DNA of 64,000 bases from Halolamina sp. CBA1230 (GCF_002025255.2 NZ_CP054587.1:868001-932000), one strand, 5' to 3'. Counted from the stretch's first letter, positions 1 through 8,601 are shown. The notes: generated from the letters alone by a model not told the origin. Translations and numbers: made by a program.

Positions 1-2
1 CA

Positions 3-311
3 ACCAGACCGGAAACCAAGGCGTGTTTCGGAAACGCGTACAGCCTCTGGGAGTACGATACCCGATTCAAATACACAGAAGGGGTCGCCGTCATGGCAGA
101 CCTATCGCTCGACGGAATCAACCACGCTTGGAGTATGCTTGACGGGACAAAACTCGTCGATCCGACCGCTCCCTTGGATGACTACTACGGCGTCGTAATC
201 GAGGATGAGACGATTTCGCAACTCTCCGAAGCGGTCTCACCTGCACACGGCATCATTAGCAACCACAAGAATCGGTTCGAGTTCCTTCGGGAGCGCGGCT
301 ATGTCGAATGA
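3..311 (+). CDS. Hypothetical protein, C-terminal part (cut by window edge)
   Basis: The reading frame is open from the first bases of the window, so the gene begins upstream and only its last 102 residues are visible. The pattern CFGNAY near the start, followed by EGVAV and NHAWSMLDG and then LVDPTAP, recalls short virus- or plasmid-borne proteins in which a conserved Cys is followed by an NHAW..DG..VDPT segment, as in transglutaminase-like folds. I do not recognise a named family. An internal ATG at position 93 exists, but the upstream residues fit the same protein, so I do not take it as the start. Function is unknown. Confidence 0.6.
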   Translation, partial: TRPETKACFGNAYSLWEYDTRFKYTEGVAVMADLSLDGINHAWSMLDGTKLVDPTAPLDDYYGVVIEDETISQLSEAVSPAHGIISNHKNRFEFLRERGYVE

Positions 312-371
312 CACAGGCGCTTCTTTTGACGGGCGTTCGTGACGGGGTCGGCCCTGGATAACCGCTACACG

Positions 372-1151
372 CTAGACGATTTTACTGGCAGCGTGTTTGT
401 ACTGAGCGTACTGTTCGGCCGCCCATTCGACGGCGTCGTCAGAATCGTTGACGATCGCGCCAGGAACGCCACCCTCGTTATAGAACGTAATCCCGGCAGT
501 ATCCGAGTCAGGACGGTCCATCACCCAGAGCCCGTAGGGGAACGACTCATAAGTCCGGTACACGGTCACGGCATCGAAGTTGGTGAGTGCATCGAACTCG
601 TCACTGTATTCCTGTTCAATCAACTCTAACACTTCAGACTCGATTATCACTTCGAACTCGAACGAGCCCTGATTTAGCCGATCGATGTACTCCTCGAAGA
701 ATTCTCGATACACCACAGGAGCGGTTCCGACCATTTTCGTTGCGTCTTGCATTAGCCGCTGTCCAGGGCGGAACGCGATGTCCGGCGATTTGACGGACCG
801 GTACACATCAGCGTCCCGGATGATGTCCTCCCCGATCGGTGCATCATCAGGTAATTCTGTGAGAATTGGTCTCGCTTCTTCGTACTGCTGTAGCCTCCCA
901 AGGTACTCTTGATGCGTTTGGAGCATCAACTCGCCGAGGGTCGTCCCGCGGTATAGACTCGAATTCGGTGCTGTGCGCTCAACGCACCCGATCTCTTGGA
1001 GTTCCTCGATTGCCCGGTCAACCGTCGAGCGCGAGCAGGGAAGCGCCTCTACCAATTCAGGTTTGGTCTGCGGTTCGTTCAGCAGTTGCTCAAGCACCTG
1101 CTGGCGCTTGGAAAGAATCTGATGGGCCGTGATATCAGCCTCGACAGCCAT
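372..1151 (-). CDS. Winged-helix regulator, FilR1/DUF1724-like
   Basis: This 259-residue cytoplasmic protein has an N-terminal winged helix at about residues 10-60 (TKPELVEALPCSRSTVDRAI is a clear recognition-helix pattern). A long C-terminal sensor region follows, typical of the haloarchaeal FilR1_mid type of transcription regulator. The N-terminal half shows the usual features: a GCVERT wing and a linker helix. Proteins of this family are abundant in haloarchaea and mostly uncharacterised. It is monocistronic and reads away from the gene at 1300. The target and ligand cannot be inferred from sequence. The start at 1151 gives the expected length and an intact HTH. Confidence 0.85.
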   Translation of the reverse strand: MAVEADITAHQILSKRQQVLEQLLNEPQTKPELVEALPCSRSTVDRAIEELQEIGCVERTAPNSSLYRGTTLGELMLQTHQEYLGRLQQYEEARPILTELPDDAPIGEDIIRDADVYRSVKSPDIAFRPGQRLMQDATKMVGTAPVVYREFFEEYIDRLNQGSFEFEVIIESEVLELIEQEYSDEFDALTNFDAVTVYRTYESFPYGLWVMDRPDSDTAGITFYNEGGVPGAIVNDSDDAVEWAAEQYAQYKHAASKIV

Positions 1152-1299
1152 ACGATATCCGACTGACAGTATCCTTCACGGTCGAATATATCTGACTATC
1201 TATGATGATTCCAACATCTCGTGACAGATTATCGCTGGCCGTGAATTCTCACGTCGAATGAAGATAAGATGAACCTCGACATACGGCTCAGCAGGTACG

Positions 1300-1680
1300 A
1301 TGACTCGACAAAGGGGGGTTAACGAATGGAACGATCCATACAAAATCATCGATACAGACGACCCCACGACTGTCCCGGACGAACGGAAGCAGGCGATCCT
1401 AGAGGCAATCATCACCGCGTACGACGACCAACACACCACGACGCCGCTTGACGCAAATACATCGTTCCGCCTAGAAGGGTTAACGCCCGTAGACGATTCC
1501 TCGGGCACCGAATACAAGTTCGAGGTTCAGCGATTCATCGGCGGCACGCCAGCGAAGCGCCACGCCGGACACGTCCACCGTACCGATGACGAGTGGGAAG
1601 CGACGTACGAGGATCAATCGTTGGGCAGCGGATTCCTGGACAGTGTACGGAACCTCCTCCCGTACACCTCTCCCGAATAA
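1300..1680 (+). CDS. Hypothetical acidic protein
   Basis: This 126-residue acidic protein has no membrane segment, no metal-binding cysteines and no motif that I recognise. Halophilic composition and biased codons support it as a real gene rather than a shadow. It lies about 110 bp upstream of an M48-type protease gene on the same strand, but no overlap couples them. Function is unknown. Confidence 0.7.
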   Translation: MTRQRGVNEWNDPYKIIDTDDPTTVPDERKQAILEAIITAYDDQHTTTPLDANTSFRLEGLTPVDDSSGTEYKFEVQRFIGGTPAKRHAGHVHRTDDEWEATYEDQSLGSGFLDSVRNLLPYTSPE

Positions 1681-1786
1681 GGTTGGTAAACTCCCAACAG
1701 CGTACCTTCCAAATTCAGAGGGTGAATCAGCGAGAGACTGCGCTGAGGAATCGAAGCGCCAGCTATAGCGTGGTCGCCAGCCAAAG

Positions 1787-2605
1787 ATGAGTCTCGCCAC
1801 CGAGTACTTAGACACTGAACAGCATATCCGTCGCGCCCATCAGGCCAGGCTCCTCGCGCTAGGCATACTACTTGTCGGCGTCTTCCTCGTGTTCTGTTAC
1901 GGGCTCGTCACTGTACTCGGCGTCGCCGCGTGGCTCGTCGTCGCTCTCGCTGCCGGCGTAAACGCGCGACAACTCGTCGCCGCCAAGCGGGGCTATGCAC
2001 CGACGCGTACGGGAAGCAGTGCTGACGATCACCCGCGGCTCTCAACAGCTATCGAACGCGTCACCACTGCGTTCGATTTGCCGGACCCGGACGTGCACGT
2101 CGTCGATACTGAGCACGTGACTGCAGCTGCCGGAGGCCTGACGCCACACTCCGCACAGCTCGTCGTGTCGAAAACAGCACTGTCCGAACTGTCAGACAGC
2201 ATCCTCGAAGGGATTATCGCCCACGAACTCGCCCACTTGAAGAACTACCACACGCTTCTCGGGAATCTTCTCCGCGTCCCAGCGACGATCGTTGGCGTCG
2301 GTGTCGCCGGAAGTGTGCTCGGGACCGTCGTTACCTTGGTGGTTCCTGGATTCACAGGTATTCAGGTCGAAACGACGCTCGGTGTTGGTGCCATCAGTAT
2401 CCTGTACGCAGTATTGCACGCGGCTGTGCTTCGTGAACGCGAGTACCTGGCCGATCTAACCGCGGCAGAGTACCTCGGAGATGCCGACCAGTATGAAGCC
2501 GTGCTCCGGGCGGTCTCGTCGATGAATGACGCGGATCAGTCAGTGTTTCGTGTCCATCCACCGCTCGCAGCGCGGATCCAGTCCGGTCGAACCGTAGCAG
2601 AGTGA
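1787..2605 (+). CDS. M48 family (HtpX-like) membrane metalloprotease
   Basis: This is an integral-membrane zinc endopeptidase of 272 residues. Two adjacent hydrophobic segments lie at about residues 22-60 (LLALGILLVGVFLVF and VAAWLVVALAAGV). The zinc-binding HELAH motif is at residues 146-150, with a downstream EYLAD motif near residue 218 that supplies the third ligand. Two more hydrophobic stretches follow the HELAH motif at about 160-205. HtpX-like M48 enzymes degrade misfolded membrane proteins with the active site facing the cytoplasm. The closing segment FRVHPPLAARI is the usual M48 HP.. C-terminal signature. It stands alone. Confidence 0.92.
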   Translation: MSLATEYLDTEQHIRRAHQARLLALGILLVGVFLVFCYGLVTVLGVAAWLVVALAAGVNARQLVAAKRGYAPTRTGSSADDHPRLSTAIERVTTAFDLPDPDVHVVDTEHVTAAAGGLTPHSAQLVVSKTALSELSDSILEGIIAHELAHLKNYHTLLGNLLRVPATIVGVGVAGSVLGTVVTLVVPGFTGIQVETTLGVGAISILYAVLHAAVLREREYLADLTAAEYLGDADQYEAVLRAVSSMNDADQSVFRVHPPLAARIQSGRTVAE

Positions 2606-2778
2606 ATCTCTCGACGAGTGGCGGATTATCCCACCGCAGTACGCATGTGTCTCACCTCGGGAGTACGAATAATCGGGTGAAACGTTGCGGCTCCGACCAA
2701 GCACAGGGAAGACGATACGACTGCCCAGCACGTTCAGTCCCTGAACCATTACCACCAGTCAGGTGTTGCTACTGCGTG

Positions 2779-3198
2779 ATGGATGAGGTCGCCCCCAACC
2801 TGTATGTAGGGACGCTCGCGGATGCCGGGGATACGGCACTGCTTCAAGAGCACGGCGTTGATAGCGTCGTTTCCTTGACGCATGGTGATCCTGAGTCTGG
2901 GTTCCCTGTTCCCGTTTCGAAGTGTGCGATGATGGACGGTCCTCGAAACGAGCAGGAAACGTTCCGAACGGCCGTTGAAGAGGTCCTAGTAGGCCTGGAC
3001 CGCGGTGAAACTACGCTAGTACACTGTCGTCGCGGTGCGTCTCGAAGCCCGTCAGTCGCGGCGACCGCTGTTGCACTCCACAACGCGATCAGTATCGAGG
3101 GGGCATTCGAACGGATCGAGGAACAGAGAGCCGAATTTGACGCACATCCCGCGTTAGTGCGGCAAGCAGTCAGCGTGTATCGAGCATTTCCGAAGTAA
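2779..3198 (+). CDS. Dual-specificity protein phosphatase
   Basis: This 139-residue cysteine phosphatase hydrolyses phosphoamino acids through a thiol-phosphate intermediate. The signature loop VHCRRGASRSP contains the C-x5-R motif near residues 81-87. The N-terminus MDEVAPNLYVG is the usual DSP opening (I.p.lYlG), which is why I chose the ATG at 2779 rather than an in-frame upstream start that would add about 59 non-conserved residues. The general-acid Asp is probably in the MMDGPRNE loop. Substrates are unknown. The gene is not in an obvious operon. Confidence 0.88.
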   Translation: MDEVAPNLYVGTLADAGDTALLQEHGVDSVVSLTHGDPESGFPVPVSKCAMMDGPRNEQETFRTAVEEVLVGLDRGETTLVHCRRGASRSPSVAATAVALHNAISIEGAFERIEEQRAEFDAHPALVRQAVSVYRAFPK

Positions 3199-3352
3199 AC
3201 TCTCGCGCTCCTACCCTGCCGGTAATCGATTCTCTATTCGCCGCGCAAGTTCTTGGCTTGCTCTTCGAGTTGCCACATAGATATGTATAGGTCGTCGATA
3301 TCTGGCGATTGAAGCGTCGCTGGAACTATCTGTGTCGCGTGTTCTCTCGCCC

Positions 3353-3514
3353 ATGATGGCGTTGGTAGACCGGTTACAGGGTTTGCTCTCAACTGAGAAT
3401 CCAACCGAGCCCTACCAGTGCCCGGGCTGTGGCTCACGATTCGAGTTGCAGTACCACGTGTGCCCGGACTGTGGCGGGTACAGTATCCAACGCCGTTGGG
3501 TGAACAGCGATTGA
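3353..3514 (+). CDS. CPxCG zinc-ribbon micro-protein
   Basis: This protein of about 53 residues carries two knuckles, CPGCGSRFE and CPDCGG, that form a four-cysteine zinc ribbon. Such small CPxCG-type proteins are numerous in haloarchaea, and some act as regulators. The start is uncertain: adjacent ATGs at 3353 and 3356 fit best, with a GTG at 3332 as an alternative. It is followed 22 bp later by a copy of the dispersed structured repeat described at 3536-3607. Confidence 0.7.
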   Translation: MMALVDRLQGLLSTENPTEPYQCPGCGSRFELQYHVCPDCGGYSIQRRWVNSD

Positions 3515-3535
3515 ACGCCGCGTGACCGGTGAATA

Positions 3536-3607
3536 CTCACCTTTTTCGTTCCAGCTGAGAACGTACCCGTGGAGCCTGGAGGCCAGTGTGACACGCTCCA
3601 GCGCTCC
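3536..3607 (+). repeat. Dispersed structured repeat, copy A (no zinc gene downstream)
   Basis: The core GTGGAGCCTGGA..CCAGTGTGACACGCTCC at 3569-3607 recurs nearly unchanged at 9281-9320 and, on the other strand, at 31466-31505. All three have a cctttttg/c tract about 25-35 bp upstream of the core. TGGAGC pairs with GCTCCA and encloses a small CTGG/CCAG hairpin. The other two copies lie just before zinc micro-protein genes. Here no open frame follows, so this copy may be orphaned. Confidence 0.75.
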
Positions 3608-3664
3608 CTCCGCTTGAACTTCTCTACGTTCTCGGCCGTACGTCAAGTGACTGTTCCGTGTCAG

Positions 3665-4078
3665 TCAGTCGTAGTAACTCACGCGTTCGACAACATCGGC
3701 AAAGGCAACGTTCTGACTCACATCGGTGATCGTGACTGTGACGCGCTCGCCCTGTTCGGTGTCCGGGACGATAACGACAAACCCACGCTCGACACGCGTG
3801 ATACCGTCGCCTTGTTCACCGATATCTTCGATTTCGACGGTGCGCTGTTCGCCCTCTTCAACAGGTGGCAACTGTGTCGCTTGCTCGCGCTCGGACTCGG
3901 CGTCAGTATCGTCAGCTACTTCGGTCGAACGTGACGGGAGAACGGCCACACGGTATGTATCGCCTGCCTGTAGGTCGCCAAGTTGAATCTCTTGTTCCGG
4001 TACCTCAACCACGTACGACCCATCCTGCTCTTCGACAGTAGCAGAGAACAGACAGCGGAGTTGCTCTGAGATCTCCAT
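3665..4078 (-). CDS. TRAM-domain protein
   Basis: This acidic 137-residue protein has a C-terminal TRAM domain at about residues 70-135, an RNA-binding beta-barrel (pattern VEIEDIGEQGDGITRVERG, then GERVTVTITDV and FADVVE). Haloarchaea encode several small TRAM proteins. Methanogen TRAM0076 acts as an RNA chaperone, and a comparable RNA-binding role is plausible here. The N-terminal 60 residues are variable and have no recognised domain. The 274 bp between this gene and the next regulator at 4353 hold no gene I can support. Confidence 0.88.
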   Translation of the reverse strand: MEISEQLRCLFSATVEEQDGSYVVEVPEQEIQLGDLQAGDTYRVAVLPSRSTEVADDTDAESEREQATQLPPVEEGEQRTVEIEDIGEQGDGITRVERGFVVIVPDTEQGERVTVTITDVSQNVAFADVVERVSYYD

Positions 4079-4352
4079 TTGTAGATCGTATCCGGCTACG
4101 CGACGATGAACACTTGATTCTGCTGTTCCCGACTACGCCGCCGAAACGAGCATTTCGTAACCTCGGCGAGAACTGTGATCGGCATGCGGATCCATCGCCG
4201 ATCGGGATAAGAATGCCACCGTGAACGTATGCCAACTGGGGGGCCTCGCCAAGGCGGACGCAAGTCGTGTCGTTGAAGCAGGAATCCCAGCCCTGACCGA
4301 GCCCCTAGTAGTTAATAGGGCCGAATCGTTCACAAACAGGAGTCATTCAGAC

Positions 4353-4988
4353 TCATTCATCGAAGGACGGCTCCGACCTGTCTTTCGACGTGATCATGTT
4401 CCACGTTCGATTCGCATCCTTCACAGTCGTCTGAGCAGGCTGGTCAAGAAGTCGCCGTCCACGGGCGGTGAGATCATAGATTTCTCCTTCAGACGTGACT
4501 GCCCGGTCAAGAAGATCGAAGAAATACAGTTCGTAAAGAACTGCTTGTGTGGCATAGAGATTCATCTCGATCCGATCCGCCGCTTCTTGTGGAGAGATCC
4601 CGCTTCGGTTCTCCAGTCTCTGCAGTAACTCGTGCGCCTGTCCGGTCACAACCACGATGTCGCGTGGAGTAACTTCCTCATCGGCTTCCGCGGACAGTTC
4701 ACGAGCAAGTTCGACAGCCGACTCAACGAACTCGCCAAACAGTTCGGATTGTCGCCGCTCGTACTTCTCCTGTTTCGAGAGGACGAACTCTGCTTTCTTC
4801 GTCGTGACGTGCATCCCGGAGTTCTCCGCTGGACCAGGTTGTTGGAGTAGCCCCATCTCGTTGAGCTTCGAGAGTTCTTTCGAGATGTAGTTTGGCGACT
4901 TGTCCAGTGCCGCAGCGATGTTTTTCCGTGTTTCGCGGTTGTCGCTACACAGGTTAAGGATCCCCCAGTCAGTATCTGAAAGTTCCAT
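4353..4988 (-). CDS. Winged-helix transcription regulator
   Basis: This 211-residue protein opens with a typical haloarchaeal MarR/ArsR-like winged helix (residues 3-70: DTDWGILNLC.., then SPNYISKELSKLNEMGLL). A helical region and a second winged-helix-like segment near residues 125-180 (SGISPQEAADRIEMN, LDRAVTSEGEIYDLT) follow. No ligand domain is recognised. It is divergent from the coiled-coil/MCM genes at 5.1-8.1 kb and shares with them an AT-rich intergenic region containing a strong TATA-like element (CTTTTTAAA, about 5081-5089). It may therefore regulate those genes; this is inference. Confidence 0.8.
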   Translation of the reverse strand: MELSDTDWGILNLCSDNRETRKNIAAALDKSPNYISKELSKLNEMGLLQQPGPAENSGMHVTTKKAEFVLSKQEKYERRQSELFGEFVESAVELARELSAEADEEVTPRDIVVVTGQAHELLQRLENRSGISPQEAADRIEMNLYATQAVLYELYFFDLLDRAVTSEGEIYDLTARGRRLLDQPAQTTVKDANRTWNMITSKDRSEPSFDE

Positions 4989-5114
4989 TTACCAGTTTCC
5001 TGTATGTGGCCGAATATAGGTATTGTGATTCAGTCTACCATCAGATAGCTATGGAGGTATAGAATAGGTTTCCTGAAAACTTTTTAAACTACGGGGTCAT
5101 AGCGGGACACAGAC

Positions 5115-5318
5115 ATGATTCACCGAGACCGGAATTGGGCTCCTCGTCATGCTGCACGAGGTGAATACCGTCTGCAACACGCCTCCTCGGACGCGCAGTG
5201 TCTGCTAGAAGCAATTGGAAATCGCCCTACCCTCGGGAGTGGATCGATGCAGGGAAGCAGCGATACCGCGTCTATCACTACCGGTCAAGAGCCAACCTGC
5301 AGGGGGTGGATGGTGTGA
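5115..5318 (+). CDS. Possible short leader ORF coupled to the coiled-coil gene
   Basis: This frame encodes 67 residues. Its ATG lies about 25-30 bp after a TATA-like CTTTTTAAA, which fits a leaderless archaeal transcript. Its stop overlaps the next GTG start in the sequence GTGA at 5315-5318, the coupling arrangement used repeatedly in this window. Against it, the composition is not acidic and I recognise no homology. An alternative is that the coiled-coil protein starts at a GTG at 5198 in the overlapping frame. Confidence 0.35.
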   Translation: MIHRDRNWAPRHAARGEYRLQHASSDAQCLLEAIGNRPTLGSGSMQGSSDTASITTGQEPTCRGWMV

Positions 5319-5896
5319 GCAGTCAGCAGCAGAAGGGTGAGTCCCCGGATAGCTCACTGGATGAAGATGATGCTCCAGAACTCCGAACCATCGAAGCGCG
5401 GTTGGAGGCTCACTCGAAGCGCATCGAAACTCTCGAAGACGATCTTGATGACGTGCGCACGGAATGCGACACGCTCCGAGGCGAGGTCGAAGCCCTCCAG
5501 CAGGAGAACGAGGACCTCCGGGCGGAAATTGAGCGCTTGGACGCACGGACTGACCTGCTATCTCTCGTCGAGAACAGCGACGAGATGACTGCGAAGCAGC
5601 GTCGTATCGCGCTCATCCAACATCTGAAGAAGGCGGCTGAGAAGGAACGTGAACGTGGGCGAGATGCGAAGGCGTCGCTGAACAAGGAAGAGGCCGAGGC
5701 GGCGCTGAAGTACCCTGATATCGACCGCACGACGTTCTACGACGACCTCCGGAAGGCTCCACGTCTCGTCGGGAAGGAGGATGTTCTCTGGTACGATCGC
5801 GGCACCGGTGGGGAGAGTCGGCTGAAGATGAACTTGGAGAACGGCGACCTTCCAGGCAGCGTCGTCGGTCACCGTCGGCGGAACGGAGGCGAGTAA
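5315..5896 (+). CDS. Coiled-coil protein upstream of MCM
   Basis: This 193-residue acidic protein has a long heptad-rich coiled coil at about residues 25-85 (alternating LEDDLDDV, LRGEVEAL and LRAEIERL). A charged basic/helical stretch and a C-terminal globular part (KYPDIDRTTFYDDLRKA) follow. Similar coiled-coil proteins accompany haloarchaeal virus and plasmid replication genes, and the C-terminal segment looks DNA-binding. It precedes the MCM helicase on the same strand with a 214-bp spacer, so a shared replication role is plausible but unproven. The GTG start at 5315 is preceded by a GGGGGTGG purine tract. A longer form from 5198 is possible. Confidence 0.65.
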   Translation: MSSQQQKGESPDSSLDEDDAPELRTIEARLEAHSKRIETLEDDLDDVRTECDTLRGEVEALQQENEDLRAEIERLDARTDLLSLVENSDEMTAKQRRIALIQHLKKAAEKERERGRDAKASLNKEEAEAALKYPDIDRTTFYDDLRKAPRLVGKEDVLWYDRGTGGESRLKMNLENGDLPGSVVGHRRRNGGE

Positions 5897-5948
5897 CTGT
5901 GGGAGCCCCACAACACCTCGAAGGTGGGAAGCCTCCTCCGATGAAGCG

Positions 5949-5974
5949 GGCCTCAGACGATAGCCTCTGAGGCC
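5949..5974. repeat. Inverted repeat upstream of mcm
   Basis: GGCCTCAG and CTGAGGCC form a perfect 8-bp inverted repeat separated by 10 bp, in the spacer between the coiled-coil gene and mcm. It could end the upstream transcript or be a protein-binding site in the mcm promoter region. A second palindrome, TGGAGCTCCA (6091-6100), sits 10 bp before the mcm ATG. No gene is visible in 5897-6110. Confidence 0.5.
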
Positions 5975-6110
5975 GCAGAATCTGTACGGTAAAGGCGGTT
6001 GTAAATAATGGTCGGCTAGCTGATGGTCTGCTCGCTGACCGCTCGCTCCGCTCGCTCCGGTCCGGGAACCACACCCCGGCAAAGGTGTTGTGGAGCTCCA
6101 ACAATTCAAC

Positions 6111-8150
6111 ATGAGACAGAATCAGCAAGAACTCACCGAACGCCTGATACAATTCCTCCGGCACTACTACCAGGAGGAAGTCGCACAGCTCGCCCAACAC
6201 TACCCGCGAGAACAACGCTCACTCCACGTGAGCTACACTGATGTCTTCCAATTCGACCGCGGCCTCGCAGAAGACATCAAGGAAAATCCACGAGAGACGC
6301 TGGAATACTTCGAAGAGGCACTCCGACTATACGACCTGCCCGTAGACGTCAGTCTGTCCGACGCCCACATCCGCATCCACGACCTCCCAGACGACATCGT
6401 CCTCGACGTCGCGGAAGTTCCACGGAAAGAAAACATCGGGAAGCTACTGGGGATTCGCGGCCAAGTCCAGAAGGTCAGCCCAGTGAAACTGCGCGTCGTC
6501 GAAGCCACCTTCGAATGCCAGCGCTGCGGAACCAAGACGAGTATCCCGCAGACTGGCGACCAGCTTCAGGAACCGCACGAGTGTGAAGGGTGCGAAAGAC
6601 AAGGTCCGTTCCGACACGACTCGTCGGCCAGCACGTGGACCAATCACCAGTTCGCCCGCGTTCAACAGCCGCCCGAGCACACGAAAGACGGAGAGGGTGC
6701 GACCATCGACGTCCATCTCGAAGATGACCTCATTCAGTCGTTCGACGCCGGTGATCGCGTCACCCTCACCGGTATTCTCGACGTCAAGGAACCCGGGAGT
6801 AGCCAGACGCGTGATTTCGACACCATCGTAGACGGGCAGGCAGCCGTTCGAGAGGAGAGTTCCTACGACGATATCGACATCTCCGAGCACCTTGACGAGA
6901 TTGAGGCCATTGCCGCCGGCGAGTACGGTGACCCGTACGACCTGCTAGTTCAGTCGATCAACCCGGGACACAAGGGAGACGAGGACGTGAAACTCGCCAT
7001 CGCGCTCCAGATGTTCGGCGGGTGGTCCCGCGGCGAGCGAACGCGCGGTGACTCTCACATTCTCCTGATGGGTGACCCTGGTTGCGGGAAATCGACCTTC
7101 CTGAAAGCCGCCGATGACCTCGCTCCGCGCTCAACGTACGCCTCCGGGAAGGGAGCCACGGCTGCGGGGTTAACCGCGGCGGCGGTAGCCGACGACTTCG
7201 GCGACGCCGAATGGGGGCTCGAAGCCGGCGCGCTCGTCCTCGCTGACGGTGGAGTCGCGTGTATCGACGAACTCGACAAGGTCAACGATAACGTCATCTC
7301 ATCCCTCCACGACGCCCTGGAGAATCAGGAAGTCCGGGTAAACAAAGCAGGGATCAACGCGACACTGAACGCGCGCACCACGTTGCTCGCGGCAGGGAAC
7401 CCAAAATACGGACGGTTCGATAACTACGAGCCGATTGCTGAGCAACTTGATCTCGGACCGGCGTTGATGTCACGGTTCGATCTGATGTTCATGGTTAGCG
7501 ACTCACCTGACGAGGAGACTGACCGGCAGGTCGTTGACCACATGATGCGGTCGCGGCGGGCGGCGGCAAAGAAGGAGCTCGGCAAAGATCTCACCGAGGA
7601 AGAGCGGAAGAGCATCGAGCCGGCGATTCCTCACGAGACGCTACGTGCGTACATCGCCTATGCGAAGGACGAGGTGACGCCGTACATCAGCGCAGAGAAT
7701 GGGGAGGCGCAAGAGTACCTCCGTGAGGAGTTCCTCGAACTCCGGCTCGCCAACGCTGATGGGGAGGACAACCCAGTGCCAGTGACCTTCCGAAAGGAGG
7801 AAGCCATCGCGCGCCTCGCGGAGGCGTCCGCCCGAGTGCGCCTCTCCAATGAAGTCCAGCGGGAGGACGTAGACCGTGCCCTCTCACTGGTTCGAAAGTC
7901 AATGAAGCAGGTCGGCATCGACCCCGAGAGCGGAGAGTTCGATGCGGACGTCGTCGAAACGGGACAAAGCAAGAGCCAGCGCGACCGCCGGAAGCAGATT
8001 CTCGGCGTGATCGAGGATCAGAACGACGCAACCGTCGAAGGGATCATGGATACCCTCGACATGGACGAGTCGAAGGTCAACAGCGCTATCGAGTCGCTGA
8101 AGCAGAACGGCAAAGTCTACGAGATAAAGGGCGAGCTGAGGAAGTCATAG
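6111..8150 (+). CDS. mcm: Minichromosome maintenance (MCM) replicative helicase
   Basis: This 679-residue protein is a hexameric 3'-5' DNA helicase that unwinds DNA at replication forks. Domains in order: N-terminal A domain (residues 1-95), zinc-binding subdomain (CQRCG..CEGCE, about 140-165), OB fold, AAA+ core with Walker A GDPGCGKST (about 321-329), Walker B CIDELDK (about 383-389) and arginine finger MSRFDL (about 453), and a C-terminal winged helix (about 620-678). No intein interrupts it, although haloarchaeal MCMs often carry them. The ATG at 6111 is preferred over a GTG at 6090. Placement beside a coiled-coil gene and accessory genes suggests it may be an extra element-borne MCM rather than the single chromosomal copy. 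Confidence 0.96.
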   Translation: MRQNQQELTERLIQFLRHYYQEEVAQLAQHYPREQRSLHVSYTDVFQFDRGLAEDIKENPRETLEYFEEALRLYDLPVDVSLSDAHIRIHDLPDDIVLDVAEVPRKENIGKLLGIRGQVQKVSPVKLRVVEATFECQRCGTKTSIPQTGDQLQEPHECEGCERQGPFRHDSSASTWTNHQFARVQQPPEHTKDGEGATIDVHLEDDLIQSFDAGDRVTLTGILDVKEPGSSQTRDFDTIVDGQAAVREESSYDDIDISEHLDEIEAIAAGEYGDPYDLLVQSINPGHKGDEDVKLAIALQMFGGWSRGERTRGDSHILLMGDPGCGKSTFLKAADDLAPRSTYASGKGATAAGLTAAAVADDFGDAEWGLEAGALVLADGGVACIDELDKVNDNVISSLHDALENQEVRVNKAGINATLNARTTLLAAGNPKYGRFDNYEPIAEQLDLGPALMSRFDLMFMVSDSPDEETDRQVVDHMMRSRRAAAKKELGKDLTEEERKSIEPAIPHETLRAYIAYAKDEVTPYISAENGEAQEYLREEFLELRLANADGEDNPVPVTFRKEEAIARLAEASARVRLSNEVQREDVDRALSLVRKSMKQVGIDPESGEFDADVVETGQSKSQRDRRKQILGVIEDQNDATVEGIMDTLDMDESKVNSAIESLKQNGKVYEIKGELRKS

Positions 8151-8278
8151 GAGGAAGGAGAGAGATTAGTCTCCTGATTGTCGGTTAATTCGCTATTCTG
8201 ATACTCGTTCTATATCTTGAACTGCGGAACAGCCGATAAGCAGAAATGCGGTATCTACAGGCGGAGCAGGCCGAGTGA

Positions 8279-8297
8279 CTCGGGGCTTGACCCCGAG
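8279..8297. repeat. Short inverted repeat after mcm
   Basis: CTCGGGG and CCCCGAG pair perfectly around a 5-nt CTTGA loop, about 130 bp after the mcm stop. It is not followed by a T tract, so terminator function is uncertain. The rest of 8151-8367 shows no gene. Confidence 0.45.
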
Positions 8298-8367
8298 GCG
8301 GTTCACCATCGGTTTCATCAGGGATTTGGGTAAAGAAACTGTACCAACTACTGGTAAGACGATATGC

Positions 8368-8394
8368 GTCTGAAAGCCCTATAGGCTTTCAGAC
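8368..8394. promoter_or_regulatory. Perfect inverted repeat upstream of antitoxin (putative operator)
   Basis: GTCTGAAAGCC (8368-8378) and GGCTTTCAGAC (8384-8394) form a perfect 11-bp inverted repeat around CTATA, 38 bp before the antitoxin ATG. An AT-rich TTATTACT, which may be the TATA box, lies just downstream at about 8401. Toxin-antitoxin operons are usually autorepressed through such a palindrome overlapping the promoter. That role here is inferred. Confidence 0.6.
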
Positions 8395-8432
8395 ACACAC
8401 TTATTACTCTGGGAATGCCGGGTTCAGGCGAG

Positions 8433-8585
8433 ATGAGTCTCGACCCGACCGGTGACAACCGAGAGGACGACGCCGAAGACGGAGAACGCCCCAAGGTCCC
8501 GGAGGGTGTTCTTCGCGGGATCGAGGATATCGCTGAGGGGCGGACAGCGACTAAGGATGACCTCGAATCCGTCCTGAAGTACTGA
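8433..8585 (+). CDS. RelB-like antitoxin
   Basis: This 50-residue, very acidic protein has a disordered N-terminus and a conserved helical end (VPEGVLRGIEDIAEGRTATKDDLESVLKY split over about residues 22-50). That end matches the short haloarchaeal antitoxins that precede RelE/ParE-type toxins. It would neutralise the toxin by wrapping its surface. It sits 16 bp before the toxin frame and directly after an 11-bp inverted repeat. The small size and the position next to a RelE-like gene are the main support. Confidence 0.75.
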   Translation: MSLDPTGDNREDDAEDGERPKVPEGVLRGIEDIAEGRTATKDDLESVLKY

Positions 8586-8601
8586 TTCTGTTCTAGCAGC
8601 T

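Noticed and set aside
3234-3437. Minus-strand frame of 67 codons overlapping the zinc micro-protein
   Set aside because: Only its last part looks halophilic, and it is antisense to the clear CPxCG ribbon gene.
8279-8297. Possible tRNA fragment or attachment site at CTCGGGG..CCCCGAG
   Set aside because: No cloverleaf, T-loop GGTTCAA pattern or direct repeat pair could be assembled around it. It is a simple 7-bp inverted repeat.
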